A program made the translations under genes and the position numbers. Below the pieces are notes generated by a model. It did no database searches. It was not told the origin of the DNA and worked only from the letters and a program-made list of their open reading frames with translations. Positions 11,095 to 21,818 of a stretch of DNA of 64,000 bases are shown in pieces; the first letter of the stretch is position 1, and each line of letters starts with the position of its first letter. Source of the stretch: Bidens hawaiensis (Eukaryota > Streptophyta > Magnoliopsida > Asterales > Asteraceae); contig JAIQDT010000186.1 in NCBI GenBank assembly GCA_021521415.1, positions 2,146,001 to 2,210,000 of the forward strand, written 5' to 3'.

Positions 11095-13272
11095 TGTAAC
11101 ATCATAAAATTTTCGTATTTAATAAAAGAAAGTCGCATTTAGTTATTGGGCCTAAATAATTAATTAGTATTGATAAAGATCATGGACTTGGACTAATTAA
11201 GATGGATTAAAAGGAATGGGCCTTAGGTCCATGGGCTTTAAGGGATATAAATATCCTCTTAAACCACCCTAAAACCCTAAATCCTCATTTCTTTCCATCC
11301 TAATCTCTACACACTCAAAAACACACACACCTACACTATATATATATACGGCCAAGAGAGGGGTAGGATCCGAGCCAAACAAACGTTGATTCTTGATAGA
11401 TCCTCGTTATACACAAGATATATACAAGATCTAGAGTCCATAACTAAGCCAAACAAACACGAAAAGGTACGTTTCGATCTTAAAGTTTACGTTTTTATAG
11501 ATGTTTAGCCTTGAAACTTGAGTCTAGAATAGATCAGGTATAAACGAGACATAAAGTTGCAAACTTGATGATAAACATGAATGTAATGAACCCGAAAATG
11601 GAAACGGCTCGATTAAGTGAACCCTTGAACCTAATTGGAACGTTTTAGCTTAAAAAGATTAAACTTTACGATTCGTTCGGGTCAAGCTTAAGCCGCAATC
11701 GGACTAGGGAATGGTTGGGGCTGAGGCCGAACCATAATAAGCGAACAAAGGTAGTAAAACGCATGTTTAGGGTTGATGAAACGAACTCCGACAGCAGCGA
11801 GCTGCTGTATAACTTCGCTGGGTATAAGTTCGCTGCTGTATGAAGTTCGCTGGGTGTATAAGTCCGCTTATGATCAACTTCGCTGTGGACTAAGTTCGTC
11901 GCCAGTTAAGTTCGCCAGATACCATGTTGCTGGTTATAACTTCGCCTGGTGACAACTTCGCCTGACATATGTTCGCTTAGGGTTAACTTCGCCAAGTTAA
12001 ATTCGCCTAAGGTTAAGTTCGCTGATGTTAAATTCGCTACTAGCTAAGTTCGCTTAAGTTAAGTTCGGTAACGAATCGGATTACGAATCAGACTTAAATT
12101 GTTATGAGGAATGAGTTAACGATTAGAGAATAAATTAAAATCCTAATGAAACATACGCTAAGGCAGTTAAGGTAAATAAAATTTTTCCAAGCTGACCTGG
12201 CAACTCGACCCCAGCCAGGGGCTCTGCCCCTTGGACCCTGCTAGGGGCTGCCGCCCCTTGACCCCGCTGCCAGGGGCGCTACCCCCGGACCCCGTTCGTT
12301 GTGGATATTAACTAAGACTGGAGAGATGATATCAGTAGTGATAGTTAATTGATACGTTTAATTATTATACAGTCAGCCGTGCACAACTGAAGAAAGGGAT
12401 TACCATAAACGGTGAACGTAATCGCATTCAGGTGAGTTTCTAGCCCCACTTATGTGCTATGTTTTCGGGGCTGTGTGCATACTCGATATGTTTGTTAATA
12501 CATTTATCCTAAGTGATAAGTGTATGCCTTATGTGAATAATGTGAAATGTATGAATGATTGCTTGTTAGTACGTGAACGATCTTCGGATATTGCACGTAC
12601 TGTCGGGTTGTAGTGTTATGTATAAAGAAAGTATAATGTATATGCTTATATGTATGAATGCGATAAAGCTAACAAACGAAGGAAAGGCATGGTTGTATGG
12701 TAACGAAGAGGACCAGACCCTAATAATATCTGTGATGTTTGGGACCAGACCCTTATAATATATGTGATGTTAGGGATCAAACCCTTATAATATCTGTGAT
12801 GTTAGGGACCAGACCCTTATAATATCTGTGAGGTTATAGGGCGAAAGTCTCTTTAAAACGTATGATTATGTATGTAAAGAAAGTATGAAAGTAAGAATGA
12901 AAGTATATGCACTTATGTATGTATGAAAGAAAGTTAAGAAGGTTAAGTATGAAATGTAAGAAGGTATTGTATGATTATGTGATTAACTAGAACTCACTCA
13001 GCGTAGCTGACTTTTAGTATGCACGCAGGTGAGTAGAATGAGGCATGTAGCTTGAGGAGGACACATGGCAGAGTTGGACGAAGCTGGCATTTGAAGATTT
13101 TGCTATGATGTTTTATTTTAAGTAATGTTTTAAAAGACAAAATATGGATGTTTTGTAACGAATGGTTTTAGTTTTATATTCCGCGTATGTTTTTATTAAC
13201 TCTGATGAATTGAACTATGTCGATGAGTAAATCCAACGCCCAAATGTGAGACACCGGTAACGGGGCCTTACA
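11095..13272 (+). repeat. 3' LTR of the Gypsy element
   Basis: About 2178 bases, starting TGTAACATCATAAAA and ending GGGGCCTTACA. It matches the left LTR along its whole length with scattered differences, including one extra minisatellite unit near 12040. After it come ACACA and the resumed right part of the PIF/Harbinger element. Confidence 0.92.
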
Positions 13273-13413
13273 ACACACCACCACTTCACACCACCACCCC
13301 TGGTAAAAAACCATCACATGTGATGGATTTAAGGTTGGTGATGTGACACCATTTGATTGGGTGGGGGTGTGATGAGAAATTTCATCACATCCACCCCCCC
13401 CCCCCCCCCTTTA

Positions 13414-15099
13414 TGCTAGAGATCATTGCTTTAACATGATTTCGATGAATAGAACTTAGTGTATTTAAACACACAAACGGCTTGTTTTAATATGATTTAG
13501 ATGAATACAAGTCATTCGTGTAGCCATATAAAAAAAATTGTATAGATAGCAGAGGGATCGAATTTCGAGCCTAAGCATTCTATATAAGGGAAAAAGCGCC
13601 TAGCCAGGTAGGCTATGCAATCATGCATGAGATGTTGGGAACGATTGGTATAAAAGGCGTGCCAAAATTGCTAATTGTAGTATATATAAAAAAATGAAAT
13701 TTTATTGTATTAACTAATTTGCAAAATGTCAGGTATAACGTTCTTTAAGTTAATCTTTACAAAACTTAAGTAATTGCTATTGATTGTAATTACAATTGTC
13801 GATGATGTTACCCGCCAAAAAGGTGTTGATGTTGAAAAAGTTCGAGATTTACTATTCACAAAAGTTTCCACCAATGGAAAAACTTGTTCTCAAAAACAAG
13901 TTATTACATGGAAAGATTGTTTAGCATCCATAACAATAAACTCTTACAAACTGACATATCATTGGCACATCAGATTCCAAACTTTTCTTGAAAACCTTAA
14001 CTTTTTTCTACAATAATAAACCTACGCAAACCTCATTAAAAATATTAAATATGTATTTCTATTGTATATGTATATATGGTATGTGTGTGTTGGGACATGC
14101 ACTATATGTTTGCTGCAAGTTTGTAGCCATGGAATTTGGCACACAATGGTGAATTATTTCCACCTCCAGTTTGTTGCAATTTGTTGCAATGACGCATCAT
14201 CCAGACAAATGAAAATTTCATTCATTGTGGGTGTTGTAGGTATCTACCAAGTACCAACACAACAGCTTGGTATGAATACAAGCTTCTAATGAAAAGCATG
14301 CAACTTGTTGAGATCAACTTAATGCTGATGCAAATTGCTGCTGATAACAATTTATTGTTGATAGAGTTCAGATTACTACTAAGATGTGCTAAATACCTAT
14401 GAAGAAAGTTATTGCATAGCAAGTTACTATTGACGAAGAGAAGTTTATGTTGAGCAAGTTACTATTGACAAAGAGATATTTGACGTTGAACGACTTATTT
14501 TCGATGAAGATTATTCCTACTGGATGCGCAAATTAAGGTTTTTTTTTCTTAAGATATGCCACATAATATAGGGTAATTATATTAATCAAGTCAAAATGAA
14601 GATGAATATGAGCGGTGTGGGATTTTATTTGGGAGAGATACAAGAGATTTCAAATATTATAATTTCATTAATATATCCAGTATTGTAAGCGTACGTCTAG
14701 AAGGCCGAGTAATCGTTACAGTGTATGGTGCTGATAAGAATTCTTTAACTCAACCTAGTTACTCGAGTAATCTAGTCAGTCAACTCGAGCAATAAGTATA
14801 GTAAATTATCAACAATAAGGAGAGAGTCGAGAGAGTAAGAACATGATCCTTTTAACGTTTGATAGAGTCTCCTATTTATTGCAAAAGGTATGGAAGGTCT
14901 ATTGGGACACGACCACACGTCATCAAAACATCCGGTTTGTCTCCTCTACAATCATCATAGTGGAAATCGCGGAGGTCGATTTGTGTAGGTCCCACCGTGC
15001 AGTGCAATCGTCCCCTTCATGCAGCTATTAAAGTGGTTCCCACGTGTACCTTTGGTACAGATAGCGCTACCATATTTGTGCTTATTCCTCCTACACAAT
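13414..15099. other. Region without a recognised gene
   Basis: A/T-rich. It contains a duplicated word GCAAGTTACTATTGAC at about 14419 and 14453, and short open frames (for example 13774-14016 and 14062-14289) with no recognised domain or gene context. I see no repeat ends or RNA gene here. Confidence 0.4.
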
Positions 15100-15107
15100 C
15101 CAGGTAC

Positions 15108-15765
15108 TAGGGATGAGCGTGAAAAAATACCCGTATTCGTACCCGTACTTGTACCCGATTGTACTCGTACCACAAATCAATAAAAACATGTACCAATACT
15201 CGTACCAAATTTTTCAGTATGGTATGGTATGGGTACGGGTATTTCGGTACAATACCAGTTTTAATACCACTTTGCTTTTTTACTTCCAATTTTTCGAAAA
15301 ACCGATACCGGTACGAGTAACAAACAACCTGAATTAGTCTGGGTATCGGTACTTGCACATGTACGTGACGAGTACCAAATTAGTACATGTACCAAATTAG
15401 TCGTCGATTTAATGATAAAACAGTATTCAATAACCCTGATTTGGTCGCCGACTTTAAGTGATTTGTTTGTTGTTCGAGTCTTGGATGTTATATTATTTAA
15501 ATTTGAAGAAACGTTTGAAACTTGTTCAATATTAACATGGTTGGAGAATTTATTTTATATCAAATAAGAAGAATCCTAATTAAACCGTTATATATCCAAA
15601 CAGGTACAAAATATCAAATGTACTCGTACCTGTACCCAATTGTACTTGTACCAAAATTCAACAAAAATGAGTACCAATACCCGTACCAAATAGGCTAAAT
15701 CGGTATGGGTACATGTACGTGTACGGATACAAGTACTGGTATTTGGGACAAAATGTTCTTCCCTA
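15108..15765. mobile_element. hAT-type miniature element rich in GTACC
   Basis: A 658-base element flanked by a perfect 8-bp target duplication, CCAGGTAC (15100-15107 and 15766-15773). Ends are inverted: TAGGGATGAGCG at the left and TAGGGAAGAACA read from the right. The 8-bp duplication is diagnostic of hAT-like elements. Both arms are full of TACCCGTAC/GGTACGGGT-type words, so they can pair and give spurious open frames on both strands. No transposase; it would depend on a source elsewhere. Confidence 0.85.
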
Positions 15766-15909
15766 CCAGGTACATATGGTGGTTCCTCTGCTTTAATCCT
15801 CCTACATAATTCTTATCTCCTATTAACATTTTTCCCTTTTAATGAGCTAACCTTTTGAAGGATCTGGTCTCCATGTGGATTCAGAACCATATCTCTTCAA
15901 AATATTACT

Positions 15910-16490
15910 AGGGTCTGTTTTGTATGGGATCATGGAATTGATGATGGAATAGAATCGATCATTACTATTACATTGCATTGTTTGGTTACCATGTAGCATG
16001 AAGTAAAATATAATGGATTATTGATTTATGTTGTTAGGCATGCAAGAAAAATGAAGGAATAAAATAAAAATGGTGGTGAGCGGCGATAGTGGTGGTGGGT
16101 GGGGGTTAATGGGGGTGGTTATGGGAGTGGTAGTGGTGGTGGTGGGCGGCGGTAGTCAATGATGTTAGTTCGCTATAGTGGTCGTGGTGGGCGACTGGCG
16201 GTGGTGGTGGGAGGTTGGAGGCGGTTGGTGATGGTGGTTGGCGGTGGTCGGTGACGGTGGTTGGCGGTGGAAAGTGGTGGGAGGTGGTTCTTGTTGGTAG
16301 TAATGAAGAAGGTATGGGTTGTGGCAATGGGGGTGGTGGTGGTGGCGAGAGGTAATGGGCGGTGACGACGACGGTTGTGGTGTTGATGGGAGGGTGGTGG
16401 AGGTGATGTAGGGTGAAAGATGGGATAAAATGGAAAGAAAAAAAATCAAGGGGAGTAGATAAAATGAATTTGGAATGTTTTCAAATGAAT
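15910..16490. repeat. Left part of a probable miniature element with a G-rich tract
   Basis: GGGTCTGTTTTGTATGGGATC at 15912 resembles, in inverted orientation, the AGTGTGTTTGGTAGG read leftward from about 21268, so a miniature element probably encloses the solo LTR at 16496-21216. From about 16065 to 16420 the plus strand is a degenerate GGTGGT/GGCGGTGG tract with many GG and GGG runs, a plausible quadruplex former. Target duplication was not resolved. Confidence 0.45.
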
Positions 16491-17303
16491 GAAATTGTGA
16501 CATTCGTCAATTTCGGGTCTCGTTTGTATTCGTTTTTTGTATTCGTTTATCATGTAAACCGACCCATTTTGTAAACCAAAGCTTATGATATAATCAAAAT
16601 GATGGATTTTATATTACAATATTGCTTTACACTTGTTGGGTCTTGAAAACATTCTTTTTGGTCTTTAAAACTCCTTAAAATGACTTAAACCAAACTTTGG
16701 GGACTATTATTGCCATTTACCAAAAACTTGTTTGACCATTTCAACCATCACATGCATCTTTACCCTATTTTTATGAACCACACTCTTACCATTATAAAAG
16801 CAAGGCTCCATACACCATTTTGGTTGTTCATCTTCTCCAAAATCTCTCTCAAATCCAATTATTCATCTTCAACATTTTGTTACTTTGATTTCTTAAGGTC
16901 AACTAACTATAGTCTTTCATTTTAACTTGTTCATCTAATATTACTAACACTTGAATATGGTGCTACAACATATATATAATACACACCCCTTGTTTCCTTT
17001 ATTTGTTACTTCACCGACTCCGGTTGGTTAAGTTTCGAATGTCATAAGGCAGGGCTTCATGGAGGACTTCGTGTTCTTGATATATATATACACACACATA
17101 ACTTATTATACATATCACTTATGACTAACTTCTTACCCTTTTTAGTTTGTTCATCTTATTTACAAGTTCCATGGTGTGGGTTTGTATATGACTAACCTCG
17201 GTTTAACCGAAACTAGTCCAAACCGGAAACCGAACGTTTGTTTACTAGTTTTGTTAAAATAGTTGTTTAAACATGTTTATAGCTAGATTTGAGTTTCAAA
17301 AAT

Positions 17304-17841
17304 TGTAGGCCCCCCCGGGGGCGTCGCCGATCGATACGAGATCCGCACGAGGTCTAGGAGTGCGGAATCCTCCTAGACTCGTTTATGGTGTAGAAGACGA
17401 AGAACACGATTACACATACACAAACACAAGAACAAACACACGAACGGGATAAAACACATCTGCAGATCTTTATAATATAATAATCAAACACGTTACATAC
17501 CGTAACATAAACAGAAACACGTCCGACCCGAGGTGAGCTCTACCTCGGGTCGTCCCTCACGACACTTCCTCTCTTTTACTCTCTAGACAAATGAACTATA
17601 ACACAATACTCTTATTTTCTGGATCACTAACCCTAAACACGACACACATATATATATATATAAACTTCACGGGCTTGGGCCTGTAGGCGAAGTTGTGATA
17701 ACTTCGCCTAAGGTGAAGTTGTCCTAACTTCGCCGTTGGCGAAGTTGTTCTAACTTCGCCTAAAGCGAAGTTGTTCTAACTTCACCTATGGTGTCTCCGC
17801 TGGTCTGAATTGCATAGCGACGGTCACAAAATGCACCAACA
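17304..17841 (-). repeat. 3' LTR (element orientation) of the short element
   Basis: 538 bases. The first 500 bases are almost identical to the right LTR. It contains a C/G run (CCCCCCGGGGGC), a TATA-like (TA)n stretch near 17650 and GCGAAGTTGT/AACTTCGCC repeats at about 17690-17790. It is shorter than its partner by one repeat unit. Confidence 0.85.
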
Positions 17842-17853
17842 GTCTCCCCTTTG
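17842..17853 (-). other. Polypurine tract of the short element
   Basis: Plus-strand GTCTCCCCTTTG reads CAAAGGGGAGAC on the element strand, directly before the TGTTGGTGCA LTR start. Confidence 0.75.
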
Positions 17854-18732
17854 ACCGTTGCTCTCAATTCTAACAAACACGAAAGATCATCTGTTACAAA
17901 ACATGCACCAACAGACTCCCTCTTAACTGATGATCTTCTGTTTGCCCTTCACCCAGCCGTGTCTGAAACTGTCATGTAGCTTCACAAATCTACCAATCAC
18001 CCAGCGTCTTCCATATCAGATCTCCCCTTCAGTGTAAGCTTCTCTGACTATAACGATTGAGGTCTTTGAAATGCATGCATCCTCGTGCCAATAGATCATC
18101 TCAACCAATCACGTGAGTCCATCTGACTTCACCAACACGTGAAGTTGGGCTTCCTCCACAACTTCACCAACTCGTCGGCATACGATAAGGTTTAATCTTC
18201 AACTACTCAACATCAAGTGATCAATTTCATCACAAAACCACCTTGACAGAATCTAACACATGACCATTAATTAATCCGAAGCATCTTCAATCACCAGGGA
18301 TAACGATCAAGAACATAAACACTTTAGTTCCCGATTAAATCCAACTTGTTCCAGAATTTTCACTCAAATAAATAAGCATCACGTTTCAGGATCCAATTCT
18401 CGAACGCCTTGAAAATAACATAAATAATATGCTCTGACCGCAATCCAGTAATGACAAAAACCTTCAGTTCAATTTGACTTTCTTCAATTGGTCAACCTCG
18501 AACAACAACAATTTCATTGCCCACAAACACCCAAATATGTGTCAATATCCAGTTTCAAACAATATCCCATTCACAACCTCAACTCCAAATCCAGAGTTGA
18601 CACGTATTTGTTCACACGTAAGACCAAGAGATAACAAGATCACTCGTTGACGGAACCACATCTTCGGTCTCACAAAAATCGTGTACACCTGGCCATACAG
18701 ACGAAAACACCAAAATACTCTTTTTTTTTTTT

Positions 18733-18935
18733 TTCGTTAACTTCGCCTAAAGTTAACTTCGTCTGTCCATAACTTCGCCTGGCTATAACTTCGCCTGGCT
18801 ATAACTTCGCCGAGAAGTCAACTTCGCCTAAAGTCAACTTCGCCTGTTCATAACTTCGCCAGACCTTATATCTTCGCTGAAACCCTACGAACAGTGACGG
18901 CAACTTCGCCTGATGAACAATAACTTTGCCTACGG
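18733..18935 (-). repeat. AACTTCGCC array inside the short element
   Basis: About ten copies of ATAACTTCGCC or TCAACTTCGCC with 8-12 base spacers (CTGGCT, TAAAGT), next to a T run. It lies at the 5' end of the internal region in element orientation, close to the primer site. The same core is found in both LTRs of this element and in the Gypsy LTR at 3848. Confidence 0.8.
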
Positions 18936-19004
18936 CGCTGTTCGGCCAGAAACGTACAGAAACGTGCCAGAAACACCAAAACACAGATCTCGAACCATAG
19001 CATA

Positions 19005-19026
19005 AGAGCCTAAGGCTCTGATACCA
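19005..19026 (-). other. Primer-binding site with overlapping inverted repeat
   Basis: Plus-strand GGCTCTGATACCA (19014-19026) is the complement of the tRNA-Met primer site TGGTATCAGAGCC. It overlaps a perfect inverted repeat AGAGCCT-A-AGGCTCT at 19005-19019, so the RNA could fold a stem that hides part of the primer site. Confidence 0.75.
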
Positions 19027-19028
19027 CA

Positions 19029-19589
19029 TGTAGGTCCCCCCGGGGGCGTCGCCGATCGATACGAGATCCGCACGAGGTCTAGGAGTGCGGAATCCTCCTA
19101 GACTCGTTTATGGTGTAGAAGACGAAGAACACGATTACACATACACAAACACAAGAACAAACACACGAACGGGATAAAACATATCTGCAGATCTTTATAA
19201 TATAATAATCAAACACGTTACATACCGTAACATAAACAGAAACACGTCCGACCCGAGGTGAGCTCTACCTCGGGTCGTCCCTCACGACACTTCCTCTCTT
19301 TTACTCTCTAGACAAATGAACTATAACACAATACTCTTATTTTCTGGATCACTAACCCTAAACACGACACACATATATATATAAACTTCACGGGCTTGGG
19401 CCTGTAGACGAAGTTGTTCACAACTTCGCCTATGGCGAAGTTGTGATAACTTCGCCTAAGGTGAAGTTGTCCTAACTTCGCCGTTGGCGAAGTTGTTCTA
19501 ACTTCGCCTAAAGCGAAGTTGTTCTAACTTCACCTATGGCGTCTCCGCTGGTCTGAATTGCATAGTGACGGTCACAAAATGCACCAACA
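19029..19589 (-). repeat. 5' LTR (element orientation) of the short element
   Basis: 561 bases, same ends as the left copy. It has an extra GAAGTTGTTCACAACTTCGCC-type unit near 19410-19435, showing that the array changes in copy number between LTRs of one element. Confidence 0.85.
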
Positions 19590-21625
19590 AAAATCATTTT
19601 TACAAGTTCTTTGATATTAAGCATATGGAATCCATCTATGAACTCGTTGGGAGATGGAAACCGAACTAAACCGAAACTTTTGCTTAAAAGACTTGTAGTT
19701 AACTTTTTAGTTGTAAAATTTAAGTTTTCTTCATTTATAAACCAGTATACAAGTTCTATGATATTTGGGCATGTAGAAACCATCTATGAACTATTTGTGA
19801 GATGGAGACCGAACCAAACCGAACTATACCGACTTTTACTCGCTTAAGACACACAAGTGTGTTTTTAGCTATCAAGACTTGTATATTTCTTTAAAAATAG
19901 TTTACAAACTGATTTTAATTATTTTCTTAAGTACTTGGAATTGTTGGATCCAACTTGATCTCATCACATAGTTTGGACCGACAAAACCGAACACTTGCTT
20001 AACGCGCGTTGTTAGTTCTAAACAATAGATCTACATACTTGGTTAAGTGTTAGTATATTTTAATGAGTTATCTCATAACAATTAATATGTTGGAAAGTTG
20101 ACTTTGGGTTTGACCATTTGTCAAGACCCGAATCGACAACCCGAACACTCGTTAAAAACCCGTTTTAGTATCTTGTCCCAAAGGAACTTGCATTTTAGAA
20201 TTTTTCCCACCTTATTACTTAACATTGGTTAAGTAAATATTAAGGTTAGATACTTTAACCCGGTTTCGAGCAAACTTACATTTTTAAAGGATTGTTATTA
20301 TAAATTCTTAAATAGTTACATTTTAAACCTTGAACTTTAATTGTTTACTTTTTGCAACAATTATTTTATTTAAAGATCTTCAAGACAACCATTCTAAATC
20401 CAAGATTTTATTGTCATTTAGGCCTTGCTCGTTAAATTTCATCCATCCGGTTATTCATCTTTTACCGATCAAGTTTTATACCTGAACGTGAGTAACTTCA
20501 TACCCTGTTTTCTATCTTTTGTTTTGGGGTGACATTTCATACTTATTCAAATCAAATGCTTTATACTTGAGTCTTAAACCACAAACGTTGTTGTATACTT
20601 TACTTGAATAATTGCTCGATTTGGTGTTCTATGCTTATATGCCTATGTGTTTATCGCTTTCGGTTGGTGGAATCTATAAATCCTAGACTACTTGGCATCC
20701 CCTTGTAGCAAGGTGTCGTTAACGTAATGCAATTAACGATATTCTATTAAATCCTAGACTACTTGGCAATCCCTTGTAGCTAGGTGGCGCTAACGTAATT
20801 CTATTAGCGATTGTCAATTTATCCAAGTTTATAGCTATTATTTATGGTTTTGTATACTATTTTTGCGGCTTTTCATACTATATATCTATTGTTCAAACTT
20901 ATGAATTGCTCACCAACCTTTGTGTTGACAACTTTATTTTATGAAATGTTACAGGTTTGCATCTAGGTTGATTATGGAGTTCGGTGAAGAAAATGACACA
21001 AATACTGTAGGATATTAGCAAAAATGAACAATATTTGATTTTCTATATTTTGCTATATTTTGTTGTATTTAACTTATGAATATTTGGTTATGTGACATTT
21101 TCGATGTTGTGAAATGAAATGAGTTTGTTAAATATTGTCTCTTTAAATAGTGTCATGCGCTTATGGGCAATCGTTACACCTCGGCATGTTCCGCCGCTTT
21201 TGGTTGGGGTGTGACAGAAATGAACAAGGTAATATATTATTTTTTACTTACCTACCAAACACACTTTTTTTCATTCATTTATTAGATCATCCGTAGTCGC
21301 ATCGGGGGCACCCCCCGGTCCCCGGGTGTTTTGGGTTGGAAGTTATGCACACGCATTTTGTGGATAACTTTGGTTCGCACGAATCTTAATACAATATTAC
21401 CATTGTCAAACTGTTAGAATTAAAAAAGATAAAAATTTATTAATAAAATGCAACTTCACCATCCTCACCATGTTCACCAATTTCTCTTCCACCTTTCTTT
21501 TTTACCCACAAATATGAATCCGTTAAACAATTCTGTACTCGGTTTTGGTCAATTCTCCATAACGGAACACCACCCAACCGTCCCCTCAATATCCGTACCC
21601 GGTCAGTCTTAATTACGACCCGAAC

Positions 21626-21818
21626 ATGATGGCATACATGCAACTGCTTGGTTCCGGTTTTTCAGCACCGGACACGATGGTAGGTTTCCAAAATCTGAGC
21701 ATGATGGTCGGTTTCCAAAATCCGAGCATGATGACCTGTTTTCAAAATCCTAGAACGACGGCAGATTTCAAACAAGAAGAAGAAGAGACACAACCCGATC
21801 CGAAGACTCATGTCGAGT
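21626..21818 (+). pseudogene. PIF/Harbinger ORF1, N-terminal part before the insertion
   Basis: About 64 codons from ATG 21626 to the insertion point at 21818. The encoded segment has three repeats of an MVGFQNPSMM-like unit followed by an acidic EEEETQPDPKTHVEL stretch, the usual low-complexity N-terminus of plant ORF1 proteins (often mislabelled glutathione S-transferase T3-like). The frame is interrupted by an LTR element. Confidence 0.6.

Larger units (their letters stand above)
3848..13272 (+). mobile_element. Ty3/Gypsy chromovirus-like LTR retrotransposon, full length, decayed
   Basis: Two direct LTRs begin TGTAACATC and end CTTACA. A primer site for initiator tRNA-Met follows the left LTR, a purine tract precedes the right LTR, and gag, protease, RT, RNase H and integrase remains lie between, in Gypsy order. 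The putative 5-bp target duplication is AGACA/ACACA (one mismatch). A chromodomain-like C-terminus (the IVDR...LVKV...ATWE...YPSLF pattern) suggests a Tekay/Del-type chromovirus. At least eight in-frame stops and three or more frameshifts make it non-coding, although the LTRs remain very similar. It sits inside a PIF/Harbinger element, so it is the younger of the two. Confidence 0.92.
2171..13410 (+). mobile_element. PIF/Harbinger DNA transposon, interrupted by a Gypsy element
   Basis: The outer element is bounded by TTA at 2168-2170 and TTA at 13411-13413, the expected 3-bp PIF target duplication. The ends are related in inverted orientation: GTGATGGAGCTCCCATCACG near 2193 matches GTGATGAAATTTCTCATCAC read from the right end. 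Several GTGATGG/CCATCAC words lie below the left end and look like subterminal binding repeats. Without the nested Gypsy element it is about 1.8 kb and holds only a transposase gene; the ORF1 gene normally paired with PIF/Pong transposases is absent. The left end contains an 11-12 base G run and the right end a C run, so exact tips are uncertain. Confidence 0.75.
17304..19589 (-). mobile_element. Short non-autonomous LTR retrotransposon (minus strand)
   Basis: Direct LTRs at 17304-17841 and 19029-19589 with a perfect 5-bp target duplication AAAAT (17299-17303 and 19590-19594). On the minus strand the LTR starts TGTTGGTGCA and ends CCTACA. A tRNA-Met-type primer site lies beside the right LTR and a purine tract beside the left LTR, fixing minus-strand orientation. 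The 1187-base internal part has no gag or pol, so it resembles TRIM/LARD elements and must be copied by enzymes from elsewhere. It interrupts a solo LTR. Family is unknown; the primer site and leader suggest a Copia partner. Confidence 0.85.
16496..21216. mobile_element. Solo LTR of a Gypsy-type element, interrupted by a short LTR element
   Basis: Bounded by a perfect 5-bp target duplication GAAAT (16491-16495 and 21217-21221), starting TGTGACATTCG and ending GGTGTGACA. Excluding the nested element it is about 2430 bases and has no gag or pol, so it is a solo LTR, the product of recombination between two LTRs. It contains two imperfect tandem duplications: a unit around ATCCATCTATGAACT (19600-19845) and a 68-base unit starting AATCCTAGACTACTTGGC (about 20690-20815). 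The family resembles large plant Gypsy LTRs ending in TGTGACA, but it is not closely related to the LTRs at 3848 and 46275. Confidence 0.8.

Noticed and set aside
13774..14289. Two small open frames (about 80 and 75 codons)
   Set aside because: No domain, no conserved context, typical of A/T-rich spacer.
15113..15358. Open frames on both strands rich in Tyr/Pro/Val
   Set aside because: They come from the GTACC-rich, partly palindromic hAT-type miniature element.
16106..16503. Open frames rich in His, Pro and Ser on the minus strand
   Set aside because: They are translations of the degenerate GGTGGT tract; no stop-free advantage in other copies and no domain.
18733..18935. Regularly spaced short repeats that superficially suggest a CRISPR array
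   Set aside because: Units are short and degenerate, spacers are not unique, and the setting is a plant retroelement.
19508..19847. Overlapping open frames on both strands
   Set aside because: They span an LTR boundary and an LTR-internal duplication, so they are not a gene.
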